A DNA stretch of 30,441 bases. Source: a virus. Both the position numbers and the translations under genes were made by a program. Of this stretch, positions 7,223 through 13,755 are shown one piece after another. The number at the start of each line of letters is the position of its first letter. Within the stretch, counting starts at the first letter, position 1. The stretch is from positions 1-30,441 of IMG/VR virus record IMGVR_UViG_3300042319_001342; one strand, written 5' to 3'. The notes beneath the pieces were generated by a model. It was not told the origin of the DNA. It worked only from the letters and a program-made list of their open reading frames with translations, and searched no databases.

Positions 7223-9192
7223 TTTATTCTCCTCCGAGGCTGACCCTTACGCCTATTAATTTTAGATGATTTTCCATTATCGGGCATACCGCCCCCACCA
7301 GCAGGTGAGCCTCCACTTCCACCCGATGACCCACCAGATAGTGGTGCAGCGCCAGCAGCAGTTGTAAGTGTTGTAGCGATTGCAGTTACAGCAACAAATG
7401 TTCTTCTTACCCCAACATTAATGCCTGAATCAGTCGGGACATATATATCAAACACCCCTTCAAATATATTAAGTTCTTCTTCAAATGCCTCTTTCACTTC
7501 CGTAGGAGCGTCTACAAGAGCTTGTGAAATTGCAAGACCATCTTCTGCTGTAACTTCAGAAACTACAATCACATCAAAGACTTCAGTTGCTTGAGATCCA
7601 TCAATGCTTTCAAGCACTTTGGGGCTTGTTGCTAATTCAGTTGCTTGATCAGCAGAAACACCGCCATCTTGACTGATAACTAAATCAACTACTTGCGAAA
7701 CTTGATCCGAACTAATTGTATCCGATTCCAAAACATCAACTACCGCAGTAAATGCTTCTTGTGTGAGAGGCTGTTCAAGCACAGCCGTAAAGGTTGTAAC
7801 CAATACCTCATCAGATACTTCCTCATCAAAGATAGCCGTAATAACCGCTGTAAGTTCTTCAATGGATACAGGTTGCGAAAGTACATCCTCGGCAAGAGAA
7901 ATAGTTTCTGCATCAGATAAGTCCCCGTCAAAAGCCGCAGTAAACACTGCTGTCAATTCTGCTGATGAAAGGTCGGAACTTAACAAGTTTTCAACAATTG
8001 CACCCATCTCTTCTACACTTGCTTCCTCACTAAAGACAGTATCCATTACAATTGTAAGTTCTTCACCCGAAAGACTAGAACTCAGCAAACTGACAAGGAC
8101 TTCAGACACCTGCTCTGTATCAGATGTATCGGTAAGTACGGCATCCATCACCGCAGTAAATTGTTCAGTAGAAAGGTCTGCGTCCAAGATATTATCAAGT
8201 GCAGCCGTTATTTCTTCTGTTGAAGCGTCAGCTGTAAAGGTGTCTTCAAGGATATTCGTTAATACCGCATCCGATATAACCTCACCGACAGAAGGTAGCG
8301 TTATATCTGTATCAACAGTAATGTCTGTATCAGGCACACTGGTGTTCGGAACAACTTCTTCAGGAATTGAGCTTGTGGTTTCAGCAGGTGTTTCTACAAC
8401 AACAGGCTCGGGATCTGGAATTGCAACTGTCGTAGGCTCTGGAGACACCTCCACAGGAGCCTCTGGGAGCGTTTCTGGTGTACTTATAACCTCAACCGTG
8501 GTTGCTGGAGCCTCTGGTGTAATTATAACAACTACCGCTGTTGTTTCTGGGATTACTACGGTTGTTGTTTCTGGGATTACTACGGTTGTTGTTGTTTCTG
8601 GGATGGTGCTTGTTGTTGTAGTCGTGGTTGTAGTCGTGGTTGTAGTAGTAGAGGTAGTCGTAGTGGTAGTAGAAGTTGTTGTAGTTGATTCAACAATACC
8701 ATTCCATAAAGATAAATTGCTAATTGTAAGATGACCAGGTTGACAGCAGGTATCTATTGAGTATTGGCGAAATGTAAAGATGTCGCCTTCTTCAACAGGC
8801 ACAGACAAGGTTCCCGATGAAGTGTTGACTTGTGTAATCAGCGTGTAAACCCCGTTGATACCGTACTGCGGTGGGTCATATACCCAACCGTCATTCGTTT
8901 GATATGACCAAGTAAAATCAAGGGTTGCTAGATCATCAGGGATTGTGGTTTCAATTTTGACCCAATGCGCTCCCCCACAAGGTGATCCTTGCGGTGCTAA
9001 TTGGTTATCAGGACCATGTAAAGTTATGGCGTTGTCTACGACTTCAATGTAACCACCACAGTTTTGTGATTGACTATATGCCCACTCGCCAAGCGCATCG
9101 GCTTTAACAGAGTACGGTGTTGGAAAAAACCAAGCGAAAATAAGTGCGGGCAAAATTACCCAGGAACCTTTTCTGAACCTAATGTTTTTCAC
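7219..9192 (-). CDS. Predicted secreted, membrane-anchored surface protein with 17-residue repeats
   Basis: A 657-residue protein of unknown function. Residues 1-31 look like a signal peptide (basic KNIRFRK, hydrophobic WVILPALIFAWFF, cleavage near SVKA-D). Residues 32-165 form a beta-rich domain with four or more Cys (C45, C72, C149, C150) and a WSYQTNDGWVYDPPQYGING motif, like extracellular domains I associate with aquatic Actinomycetota. Residues 169-196 are almost pure Thr, followed by a Pro/Glu/Thr/Val linker with IPETTTVV repeats to about 300. Residues about 306-563 hold roughly fourteen 17-residue helical repeats. Residues 598-616 are a probable membrane segment, followed by a Gly/Ser stretch and a basic tail (RRKGQPRRRIK). 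GTG start, with a leaderless -10 box. It may be displayed on infected cells, for superinfection exclusion or adhesion; this is inference. Confidence 0.75.
   Translation of the reverse strand: MKNIRFRKGSWVILPALIFAWFFPTPYSVKADALGEWAYSQSQNCGGYIEVVDNAITLHGPDNQLAPQGSPCGGAHWVKIETTIPDDLATLDFTWSYQTNDGWVYDPPQYGINGVYTLITQVNTSSGTLSVPVEEGDIFTFRQYSIDTCCQPGHLTISNLSLWNGIVESTTTTSTTTTTTSTTTTTTTTTTTTTSTIPETTTTVVIPETTTVVIPETTAVVVIITPEAPATTVEVISTPETLPEAPVEVSPEPTTVAIPDPEPVVVETPAETTSSIPEEVVPNTSVPDTDITVDTDITLPSVGEVISDAVLTNILEDTFTADASTEEITAALDNILDADLSTEQFTAVMDAVLTDTSDTEQVSEVLVSLLSSSLSGEELTIVMDTVFSEEASVEEMGAIVENLLSSDLSSAELTAVFTAAFDGDLSDAETISLAEDVLSQPVSIEELTAVITAIFDEEVSDEVLVTTFTAVLEQPLTQEAFTAVVDVLESDTISSDQVSQVVDLVISQDGGVSADQATELATSPKVLESIDGSQATEVFDVIVVSEVTAEDGLAISQALVDAPTEVKEAFEEELNIFEGVFDIYVPTDSGINVGVRRTFVAVTAIATTLTTAAGAAPLSGGSSGGSGGSPAGGGGMPDNGKSSKINRRKGQPRRRIK
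7504..8226 (-). repeat. About fourteen tandem 17-codon (51-bp) repeats
   Basis: Inside the surface protein gene, units of 17 residues follow each other almost without gaps, for example ASTEEITAALDNILDAD, LSTEQFTAVMDAVLTDT, LSGEELTIVMDTVFSEE and VSIEELTAVITAIFDEE. The pattern is hydrophobic/Ser-x-x-Glu-x-hydrophobic-Thr-Ala-hydrophobic, with an acidic end. Units near the end (ISSDQ..., VSADQ..., IDGSQ...) are more divergent, and two are one or two residues longer. Units differ enough at the DNA level to indicate old duplication. Confidence 0.8.
8605..8685 (-). repeat. Poly-threonine low-complexity codon run
   Basis: About 27 codons, nearly all Thr with occasional Ser, form a stalk-like linker after the N-terminal domain. 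They use mixed ACT/ACA/ACC/ACG codons, so selection acts on the protein rather than simple DNA slippage. The antisense strand shows a meaningless poly-Val frame. Confidence 0.85.
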
Positions 9193-9198
9193 ATATAG

Positions 9199-9204
9199 AT
9201 TATA
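9199..9204 (-). promoter_or_regulatory. Leaderless promoter -10 box (TATAAT-N6-GTG) of surface protein gene
   Basis: A perfect TATAAT ends 6 nt before the GTG start at 9190-9192. There is no Shine-Dalgarno; the spacer is CTATAT. The upstream gap is AT-rich with no clear -35. This gives the surface protein and the lysis genes their own promoter. Confidence 0.55.
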
Positions 9205-9250
9205 GTTTATATATGATTAATTAGAAAATATACTTTTAACCCTATGGACT

Positions 9251-9271
9251 AATAACATTATAAATGTTATT
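9251..9271. other. Perfect AT-rich stem-loop upstream of surface protein promoter
   Basis: AATAACATT and AATGTTATT form a perfect 9-bp inverted repeat with a 3-nt loop in the 92-bp gap between two genes. It lacks GC pairs and a U tract, so it is a weak terminator; an operator site for the promoter 50 bp downstream is equally possible. Confidence 0.4.
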
Positions 9272-9284
9272 CCGAAAGGACACA

Positions 9285-9575
9285 TTAGTTAAACCACCAC
9301 CAATGTTTAAGAATAGATAAAGAAGCAAGAATTACCCATAGAACATTAAAAAGAATAATTGTGGGAAGTGTCTTTTTCGTAGATGTCCAGATTAAAGCAA
9401 CGCTGGAGATGATGGCAAAGATGTAGAGCCACCAAAACTGTTTGCCGAATAAAAGACCAGGAAAGATAATTGCAATCTTTGTGGAAAATCCCCAAGCCTC
9501 TACGGTATTCACTCTTGTCCAGTAGTCCCTGGAGGACATTGTTTTAATAGCTGAAATAATTTTATTAGAAAACAT
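9285..9575 (-). CDS. Small integral membrane protein, unknown
   Basis: A 96-residue protein. The first 30 residues are polar and amphipathic (SAIKTMSSRDYWTRVNTVEA). They are followed by three hydrophobic stretches: KIAIIFPGLLF, WWLYIFAIISSVALIWTS and TIILFNVLWVILASLSIL. It ends in HWWWFN. I chose ATG 9573-9575 over TTG 9576-9578. It overlaps the preceding gene by 11 nt, so it probably works with the unknown proteins of the halogenase island. I do not recognise a family. Confidence 0.55.
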   Translation of the reverse strand: MFSNKIISAIKTMSSRDYWTRVNTVEAWGFSTKIAIIFPGLLFGKQFWWLYIFAIISSVALIWTSTKKTLPTIILFNVLWVILASLSILKHWWWFN

Positions 9576-10239
9576 CAAAAAGATCTTTTGGTCGTTGAGT
9601 ATCTATCTTTGATTTTAACCACAAATTAAACTGTTCTGACATATCAGGAATGTTGGACGGTCTTTCTTGAGCAAAAACATCTCCCTTCAAGTATCTATAC
9701 AAGTGCATGTCGGGAAGTTGATTGATCTCACTTACAATATCTTCAGGAATATCCAAAAGCTCCAGTGAATACTTTGAGTACTCAGCCATTATTTCCCTAT
9801 TGTTAAATGGCTCTTCGTACACAGACGACCACTCAAGCATGTTCTTAAAGAGCTCCTGCATTGTTCTAGCACACCATAATCTAGCCTTGTCTTTTGTTGC
9901 TTCATAACTACTATCAAAATAAGTAAATTTAGTAGCGGAAGAAATTGCCTTCGTCTCTGGAACCTCAATATAGATGATATAAAAATGAGGAGAATAGTCA
10001 AGCACTATTTGATAAGTCTGTAAGTGGGAAACGGTAGGTATCCAATCAACACCGAATGGAAACTCAGAATCCTCTTGCCAAAGCAATGCTTGTGGACCGT
10101 AACCTCCTGAGTCGCAACGAAACATTGAATCTTCTAGACCAGTTGAATTGACAAACATACCTTTAGTCAAGACAAATAAACCTTGTTGGTCATTTTGTCC
10201 AATTACTTTTAAAAAATTAGAATAATCTATCGGTTCCAT
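9565..10239 (-). CDS. Unknown soluble protein of the halogenase island
   Basis: A 224-residue protein, aromatic-rich, with no membrane segment. The N-terminal half reads as beta strands (GLFVLTKGMFVNSTGLED, SPHFYIIYIEVPETK), the C-terminal half as helices (LWCARTMQELFKNMLEW; SKYSLELLDIPEDIVSEINQ). The first in-frame ATG is at 10252-10254, but GTGGAGGAAAAT follows it and sits 5 nt before the ATG at 10237-10239, so I start there. It overlaps the upstream gene by 13 nt. No catalytic motif is recognised; partnership with halogenase and oxygenase is inferred from tight gene packing only. Confidence 0.55.
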   Translation of the reverse strand: MEPIDYSNFLKVIGQNDQQGLFVLTKGMFVNSTGLEDSMFRCDSGGYGPQALLWQEDSEFPFGVDWIPTVSHLQTYQIVLDYSPHFYIIYIEVPETKAISSATKFTYFDSSYEATKDKARLWCARTMQELFKNMLEWSSVYEEPFNNREIMAEYSKYSLELLDIPEDIVSEINQLPDMHLYRYLKGDVFAQERPSNIPDMSEQFNLWLKSKIDTQRPKDLFDVF

Positions 10240-11060
10240 ATTTTCCTCCACCATTTTTTATTTAATAGGTCTTTTTCTATTTTACCATCTACGACACGCC
10301 TATTTTGCCTATATGGTTTTGCCGTTGATGAACCCGATGGGAATACTGGACCCGCATTAAACCCTCTACTTGCTACAAATCGTGTCCAAGAAGAATCTTC
10401 AAACTTTACCGTTGGTGTGCCATATTTTCTTTCAAATGGAATCAAATGTAATACTGGTGTTCCATATTTTATTGTAAATTCTTTGTCAGTTTTAATATTT
10501 AAAACAAGATTCATGATGTGATAAAAATCCGTGTGAACAACTGCGGGTATAACATCGTAGTTTAAGTTTGGCTCAAACAAAACGGGAAGCACCAATGTAG
10601 ACCAACCTGGTGCTGTAATAAATGACCACGGGTTAACAATCTTAGGATAGCAAGAGTCCTCTATTTTTCTTACATCAGTCATTGGGCATACTCCAGTTTG
10701 ACCAAAACCAAAAGATTGCACAGCAAATACTTCTTCACCTTGGTTCCCTACTTTGATCTGGTCTAAGTTAACATTCCACCTTCTGTCAGTGCTTGGGTCT
10801 GGAGAAAAAACGGCGTTTGTCCACATTGGAACCGTTATCCCCACATTTAAAAAATCCTGTGTCCCCGCACATCCTCTTATAGAGCCTGCATACTTACCAA
10901 TATTACGAAACCACTTTGGAGTATTTGAAATAGTATTTGCGTAAGGTTTTCCTTGTTCTTCCATCATACTTGGATGTTGCGGCACTATAAGAATTTCCCC
11001 TGCTTTTGGTTTTTTCAAATGCTCGTAGTTCTTATTTTTTATTGAGCGAAACTTAATCAT
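10227..11060 (-). CDS. Unknown protein adjacent to halogenase (possibly DUF6065-like)
   Basis: A 277-residue protein. It shows PMWTNAVFSPDPSTDRRWNV, NPWSFITAPGWSTLVLPVLF, a VIPAVVHTDFYHIMNLVLNI segment and then YGTPVLHLIPFERKYG. The pattern of a membrane-free beta core with a conserved Pro-Trp segment, a VVHTD motif and a G-x-P-hydrophobic-x-x-x-IPFER ending recalls DUF6065-like proteins of unknown function, but I cannot confirm this. It overlaps the halogenase gene by 8 nt and has AAGGAG before its ATG. A role with the halogenase, such as substrate or cofactor supply, is inference. Confidence 0.55.
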   Translation of the reverse strand: MIKFRSIKNKNYEHLKKPKAGEILIVPQHPSMMEEQGKPYANTISNTPKWFRNIGKYAGSIRGCAGTQDFLNVGITVPMWTNAVFSPDPSTDRRWNVNLDQIKVGNQGEEVFAVQSFGFGQTGVCPMTDVRKIEDSCYPKIVNPWSFITAPGWSTLVLPVLFEPNLNYDVIPAVVHTDFYHIMNLVLNIKTDKEFTIKYGTPVLHLIPFERKYGTPTVKFEDSSWTRFVASRGFNAGPVFPSGSSTAKPYRQNRRVVDGKIEKDLLNKKWWRKIWNR

Positions 11061-12528
11061 TATAAAGCTCCTTCAATGATTGAGCATGGTCAACAGTTTC
11101 GTGGTCAAACCTTGCTAGCATAACATTAGACATATGTTGAGCAACTTTTCCTCTAATACTTAATCTCTCAAGCAAAGTAGAAGATGAATTGCGATTTAGG
11201 ACATTCTGCCCTTGAGCAACATGTATTAGGTGTGCTGGCAAAAAGAGTTCTCCATTAGTAAATGAAACATCTTCACGCATGGGGAGTCTTTCGCTCCAAA
11301 GCGCTAACAACTCCTCAAGAGTAGGGTTGATAGGCATTTCTGAAACTGCTCTCCAAAATGGAGTATCAGCACGATCTGAGACATAGTGTAAACGAATCAT
11401 TGTTAAGACATTATCCATCATTAAGTTTATTCTCTTATTATAAAACTTCTGCATGTGCTGATTATTTTCATTATATGAAGCCAGATTTCCTACCAAGTTT
11501 ATAACTTGTTGGATCGTAGTACCAATACTGGTTGCCTCAAGCGGTTCAACAAAAGCAGAGGCTAAACCTACGGCGCAACAATTTTTTACCCATGTTTGCT
11601 CAAGATGACCTGCATCAAATTTAAAAGTCTTATGAGCACCAACTGTGTAGTTAGTTACTACCTGTACTTCATTAATTGCTTCTTCTTCTGTAATAAAGTC
11701 AGATGCAAACACATAGCCGTTACCTCTTCTTTGCTGTGTGGGAATTTCCCATATCCACCCAGCAGATGCGGCTCTTGCCCTTGTGTATGGTCTTATCTCT
11801 CCACTTGGGTCTGATTCTGTTGGAAAAGCAATTGCTGAATCTACAAGCAGATACTTGCTAAAAGAGTTCCACTTTGCTGCACCTAGTTTTGTCATTAAAA
11901 GTCTTTTAAGCCCAGTTGCGTCAATCCAAAAGTCAGCTTCTAATGTTGCTGTATTTTCAAGGACAATAGACTCTATGTTTCCATTTTCTACATTTAATGT
12001 TATATCTTTTACTTCTGCATCAATAATTTTAATCCTTCTTTCAAAACAAAGTTTCTCAAAAAAAGCATTAAGTTTCATTGTGTCAAAATGATATTGGTTT
12101 GTATTGTTATGCAAATTGTGTTTACGAATTCTGTTTTTTAGAAAACCATCTGTAGTCATTGCGGTTGTTAAGAATTGGTTTTTTTCTATAAATCCTGCGT
12201 ACAAACCAAAGTTATTCCAATTGAAACCCGAATCATCACCACCCACACTGTGAAAGTAGTCTGAGTTCTTAGTGTGCCAATTTTCAAAACGAATACCATA
12301 TTTATGGGTAGCATCCGTTTGTGTTAACAAATCATGCAATGGAATTTCACATAACTCCATAAACTTCTTCCAGTGCTCTGTACTGCCCTCCCCCACCCCG
12401 ATTATTCCTATCTTTGATGAAGAAACAATAGTTATATCTGAAGACGGAAAAGCCTGTCTAATGATTATTGCAGCAATCATTCCTGCTGTACCAGACCCAA
12501 CTATGCCTATAGAGAAGTTGTTACTCAT
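11053..12528 (-). CDS. Flavin-dependent (tryptophan-type) halogenase
   Basis: A 491-residue FADH2-dependent halogenase, which makes HOCl/HOBr/HOI-type oxidant at the flavin and passes it to a substrate through an active-site Lys. Visible motifs (numbered from ATG 12526-12528): FAD-binding GSGTAG (residues 11-16), IGVGEGSTEHW (44-54), catalytic Lys K76 within THKYGIRFENW, the WIWEIP signature (258-263) and EPLEATSIG (328-336) with the conserved Glu. Length is close to PrnA-type enzymes. The ATG overlaps the stop of the oxygenase gene (ATGA); the longer TTG start at 12537 is less likely. A halogenase of cyanophage Syn10 (VirX1) is known to iodinate small molecules, so phage halogenases can be active. 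Confidence 0.9.
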   Translation of the reverse strand: MSNNFSIGIVGSGTAGMIAAIIIRQAFPSSDITIVSSSKIGIIGVGEGSTEHWKKFMELCEIPLHDLLTQTDATHKYGIRFENWHTKNSDYFHSVGGDDSGFNWNNFGLYAGFIEKNQFLTTAMTTDGFLKNRIRKHNLHNNTNQYHFDTMKLNAFFEKLCFERRIKIIDAEVKDITLNVENGNIESIVLENTATLEADFWIDATGLKRLLMTKLGAAKWNSFSKYLLVDSAIAFPTESDPSGEIRPYTRARAASAGWIWEIPTQQRRGNGYVFASDFITEEEAINEVQVVTNYTVGAHKTFKFDAGHLEQTWVKNCCAVGLASAFVEPLEATSIGTTIQQVINLVGNLASYNENNQHMQKFYNKRINLMMDNVLTMIRLHYVSDRADTPFWRAVSEMPINPTLEELLALWSERLPMREDVSFTNGELFLPAHLIHVAQGQNVLNRNSSSTLLERLSIRGKVAQHMSNVMLARFDHETVDHAQSLKELYND

Positions 12529-13097
12529 GCAAACCAAGTCACTAATGAGTATTTAACACCATCGTTTACGGGATGTGCTTGATGGTCGTAAGTAAGCCCT
12601 GACGGAAATAAAACAACTGAACCTGGAGTAGCCTCAATTTCTACTTTATGAAAAGGAAATTCCAGCATTCCGCCGCTAGAAGTGTTTTCTAAAATAGCAA
12701 CTAAACTAAAAAGTCTATTGAATCCTCTACCAGCATCAAGGTGCGTTCCGTATCTAGCTCCATTTTCGTATCTTAGCATTTGCATAGGTTCATGATACCC
12801 GCTTTTTGCCATAAAATACGCAGAGTAATCTAGAAAGCAATCTTGCAAAGGTAAATAAATATCATTCCTAAACATGTCATATAAGTGATGTGTCTTGTTT
12901 GGATTCATAATCCATTGCAAATCACAACCATCTGATGTTCTATATTCCGTTGCCTCTCCACCAGATCCAATCAAAGATTTCCTCCAAAAAGTTTCTGCTC
13001 CTCGCAAACATTCTTTTTCTAATTCTTGGATAAAATTCTTACCATCAAGGACATCTTGATAAACAGAAATTCCTATTGACTTTTCTTGCAGTTTCAT
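12525..13097 (-). CDS. 2-oxoglutarate/Fe(II)-dependent oxygenase (prolyl 4-hydroxylase-like)
   Basis: A 190-residue double-stranded beta-helix oxygenase. Iron ligands are visible as H119 and D121 (YGTHLDAGRG), and the distal His H172 lies in the LTYDHQAHPV segment. K182 in GVKYSLVTWF takes the place of the usual Arg that holds 2-oxoglutarate. The GGMLEFP and PGSVVLFPSG segments are typical of the P4H-like branch. I start at ATG 13095-13097, which overlaps the previous TAA (TAATG), rather than the longer upstream start. Its ATGA junction with the halogenase suggests joint action on one substrate, or hydroxylation of virion proteins. Confidence 0.85.
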   Translation of the reverse strand: MKLQEKSIGISVYQDVLDGKNFIQELEKECLRGAETFWRKSLIGSGGEATEYRTSDGCDLQWIMNPNKTHHLYDMFRNDIYLPLQDCFLDYSAYFMAKSGYHEPMQMLRYENGARYGTHLDAGRGFNRLFSLVAILENTSSGGMLEFPFHKVEIEATPGSVVLFPSGLTYDHQAHPVNDGVKYSLVTWFA

Positions 13098-13513
13098 TAG
13101 ATTACCTGAAAAGATCTCTCTATGACGCATTCATCTTTTGAATAGATTTTAAAAATATATTCGCCAATCAGCTGTGGTCTATACAAAAAACGAAGGTGGT
13201 GCTCTTCGTGAATAATCGGAAAAACTTTGTCTTGATCAATTGAGTCGCTGCTCATAATACAATAATCGTCCTTGTTGAAGTTAATCCAATCATTTGTGTA
13301 GTAAATGCATTGAATAAAATTTACTTTAACCGTTTTTTCAAAAGAGCAAATATTAATTGTTGGTACAAACAATAATTGCACAATTTCTTCATCAAAAGTT
13401 ATATCATTCATTGATTTACTTTTGCCAATCGTAATTGGCAATTGTGTCTGTAGTGATAAACTTTCTGCTTGTGCCATGTCTCCATTAGCAGGGCAGTAAA
13501 TAACTCTTTGCAT
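13097..13513 (-). CDS. Unknown beta-rich protein upstream of oxygenase
   Basis: A 138-residue protein with strand-like segments: QRVIYCPANGDMAQAESLSL, EEIVQLLFVPTINICSFEKT, KVNFIQCIYYTNDW, and a final LIGEYIFKIYSKDECVIERS strand group that looks like the end of an Ig-like or lectin-like domain. No family is recognised. It joins the oxygenase by TAATG and directly follows the small gene at 13514, so it is part of the same transcription and translation unit. It may be a small virion subunit or a partner of the oxygenase. Confidence 0.55.
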   Translation of the reverse strand: MQRVIYCPANGDMAQAESLSLQTQLPITIGKSKSMNDITFDEEIVQLLFVPTINICSFEKTVKVNFIQCIYYTNDWINFNKDDYCIMSSDSIDQDKVFPIIHEEHHLRFLYRPQLIGEYIFKIYSKDECVIERSFQVI

Positions 13514-13747
13514 TTACAGACTGCTTAGTTTATTATTGATGTTTACCACTCTTTTGCATAGCTCACTTAATTGATATGAATCACCCATCGGTAGAGTTTC
13601 GTCTGACTGATAAGTGCTCGGGTCAAAAGTTTCTGTGTCTATGCCAAGAAAGACGCATAAACGAAAAATGTCAGATAGCGCATTTTTCTTATACATATTT
13701 AAAGCATTAACTTTGTCTTGTGCTGAAATTTCATTAAAAATTGTCAT
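13514..13747 (-). CDS. Small helical protein, unknown
   Basis: A 77-residue, mostly helical protein (NEISAQDKVNALNMYKKNAL; YQLSELCKRVVNINNKLSSL). AGGAGT precedes its ATG by about 5 nt. It sits directly after a fibre gene and before the modification genes. Small helical proteins after fibre genes are often fibre chaperones, but no motif supports that here. Confidence 0.5.
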   Translation of the reverse strand: MTIFNEISAQDKVNALNMYKKNALSDIFRLCVFLGIDTETFDPSTYQSDETLPMGDSYQLSELCKRVVNINNKLSSL

Positions 13748-13755
13748 ATTGACTC

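Noticed and set aside
7763-8734. Long plus-strand frame (323 codons), Val/Ser-rich
   Set aside because: It is the antisense shadow of the repeat-rich surface protein; the poly-Val stretch mirrors the poly-Thr codons, there is no ribosome site, and the sense frame has signal, linker and anchor features.
12529-12537. TTG start for the halogenase, adding three residues
   Set aside because: The ATG that overlaps the oxygenase stop (ATGA) is a better coupled start, and the added residues are outside the FAD motif.
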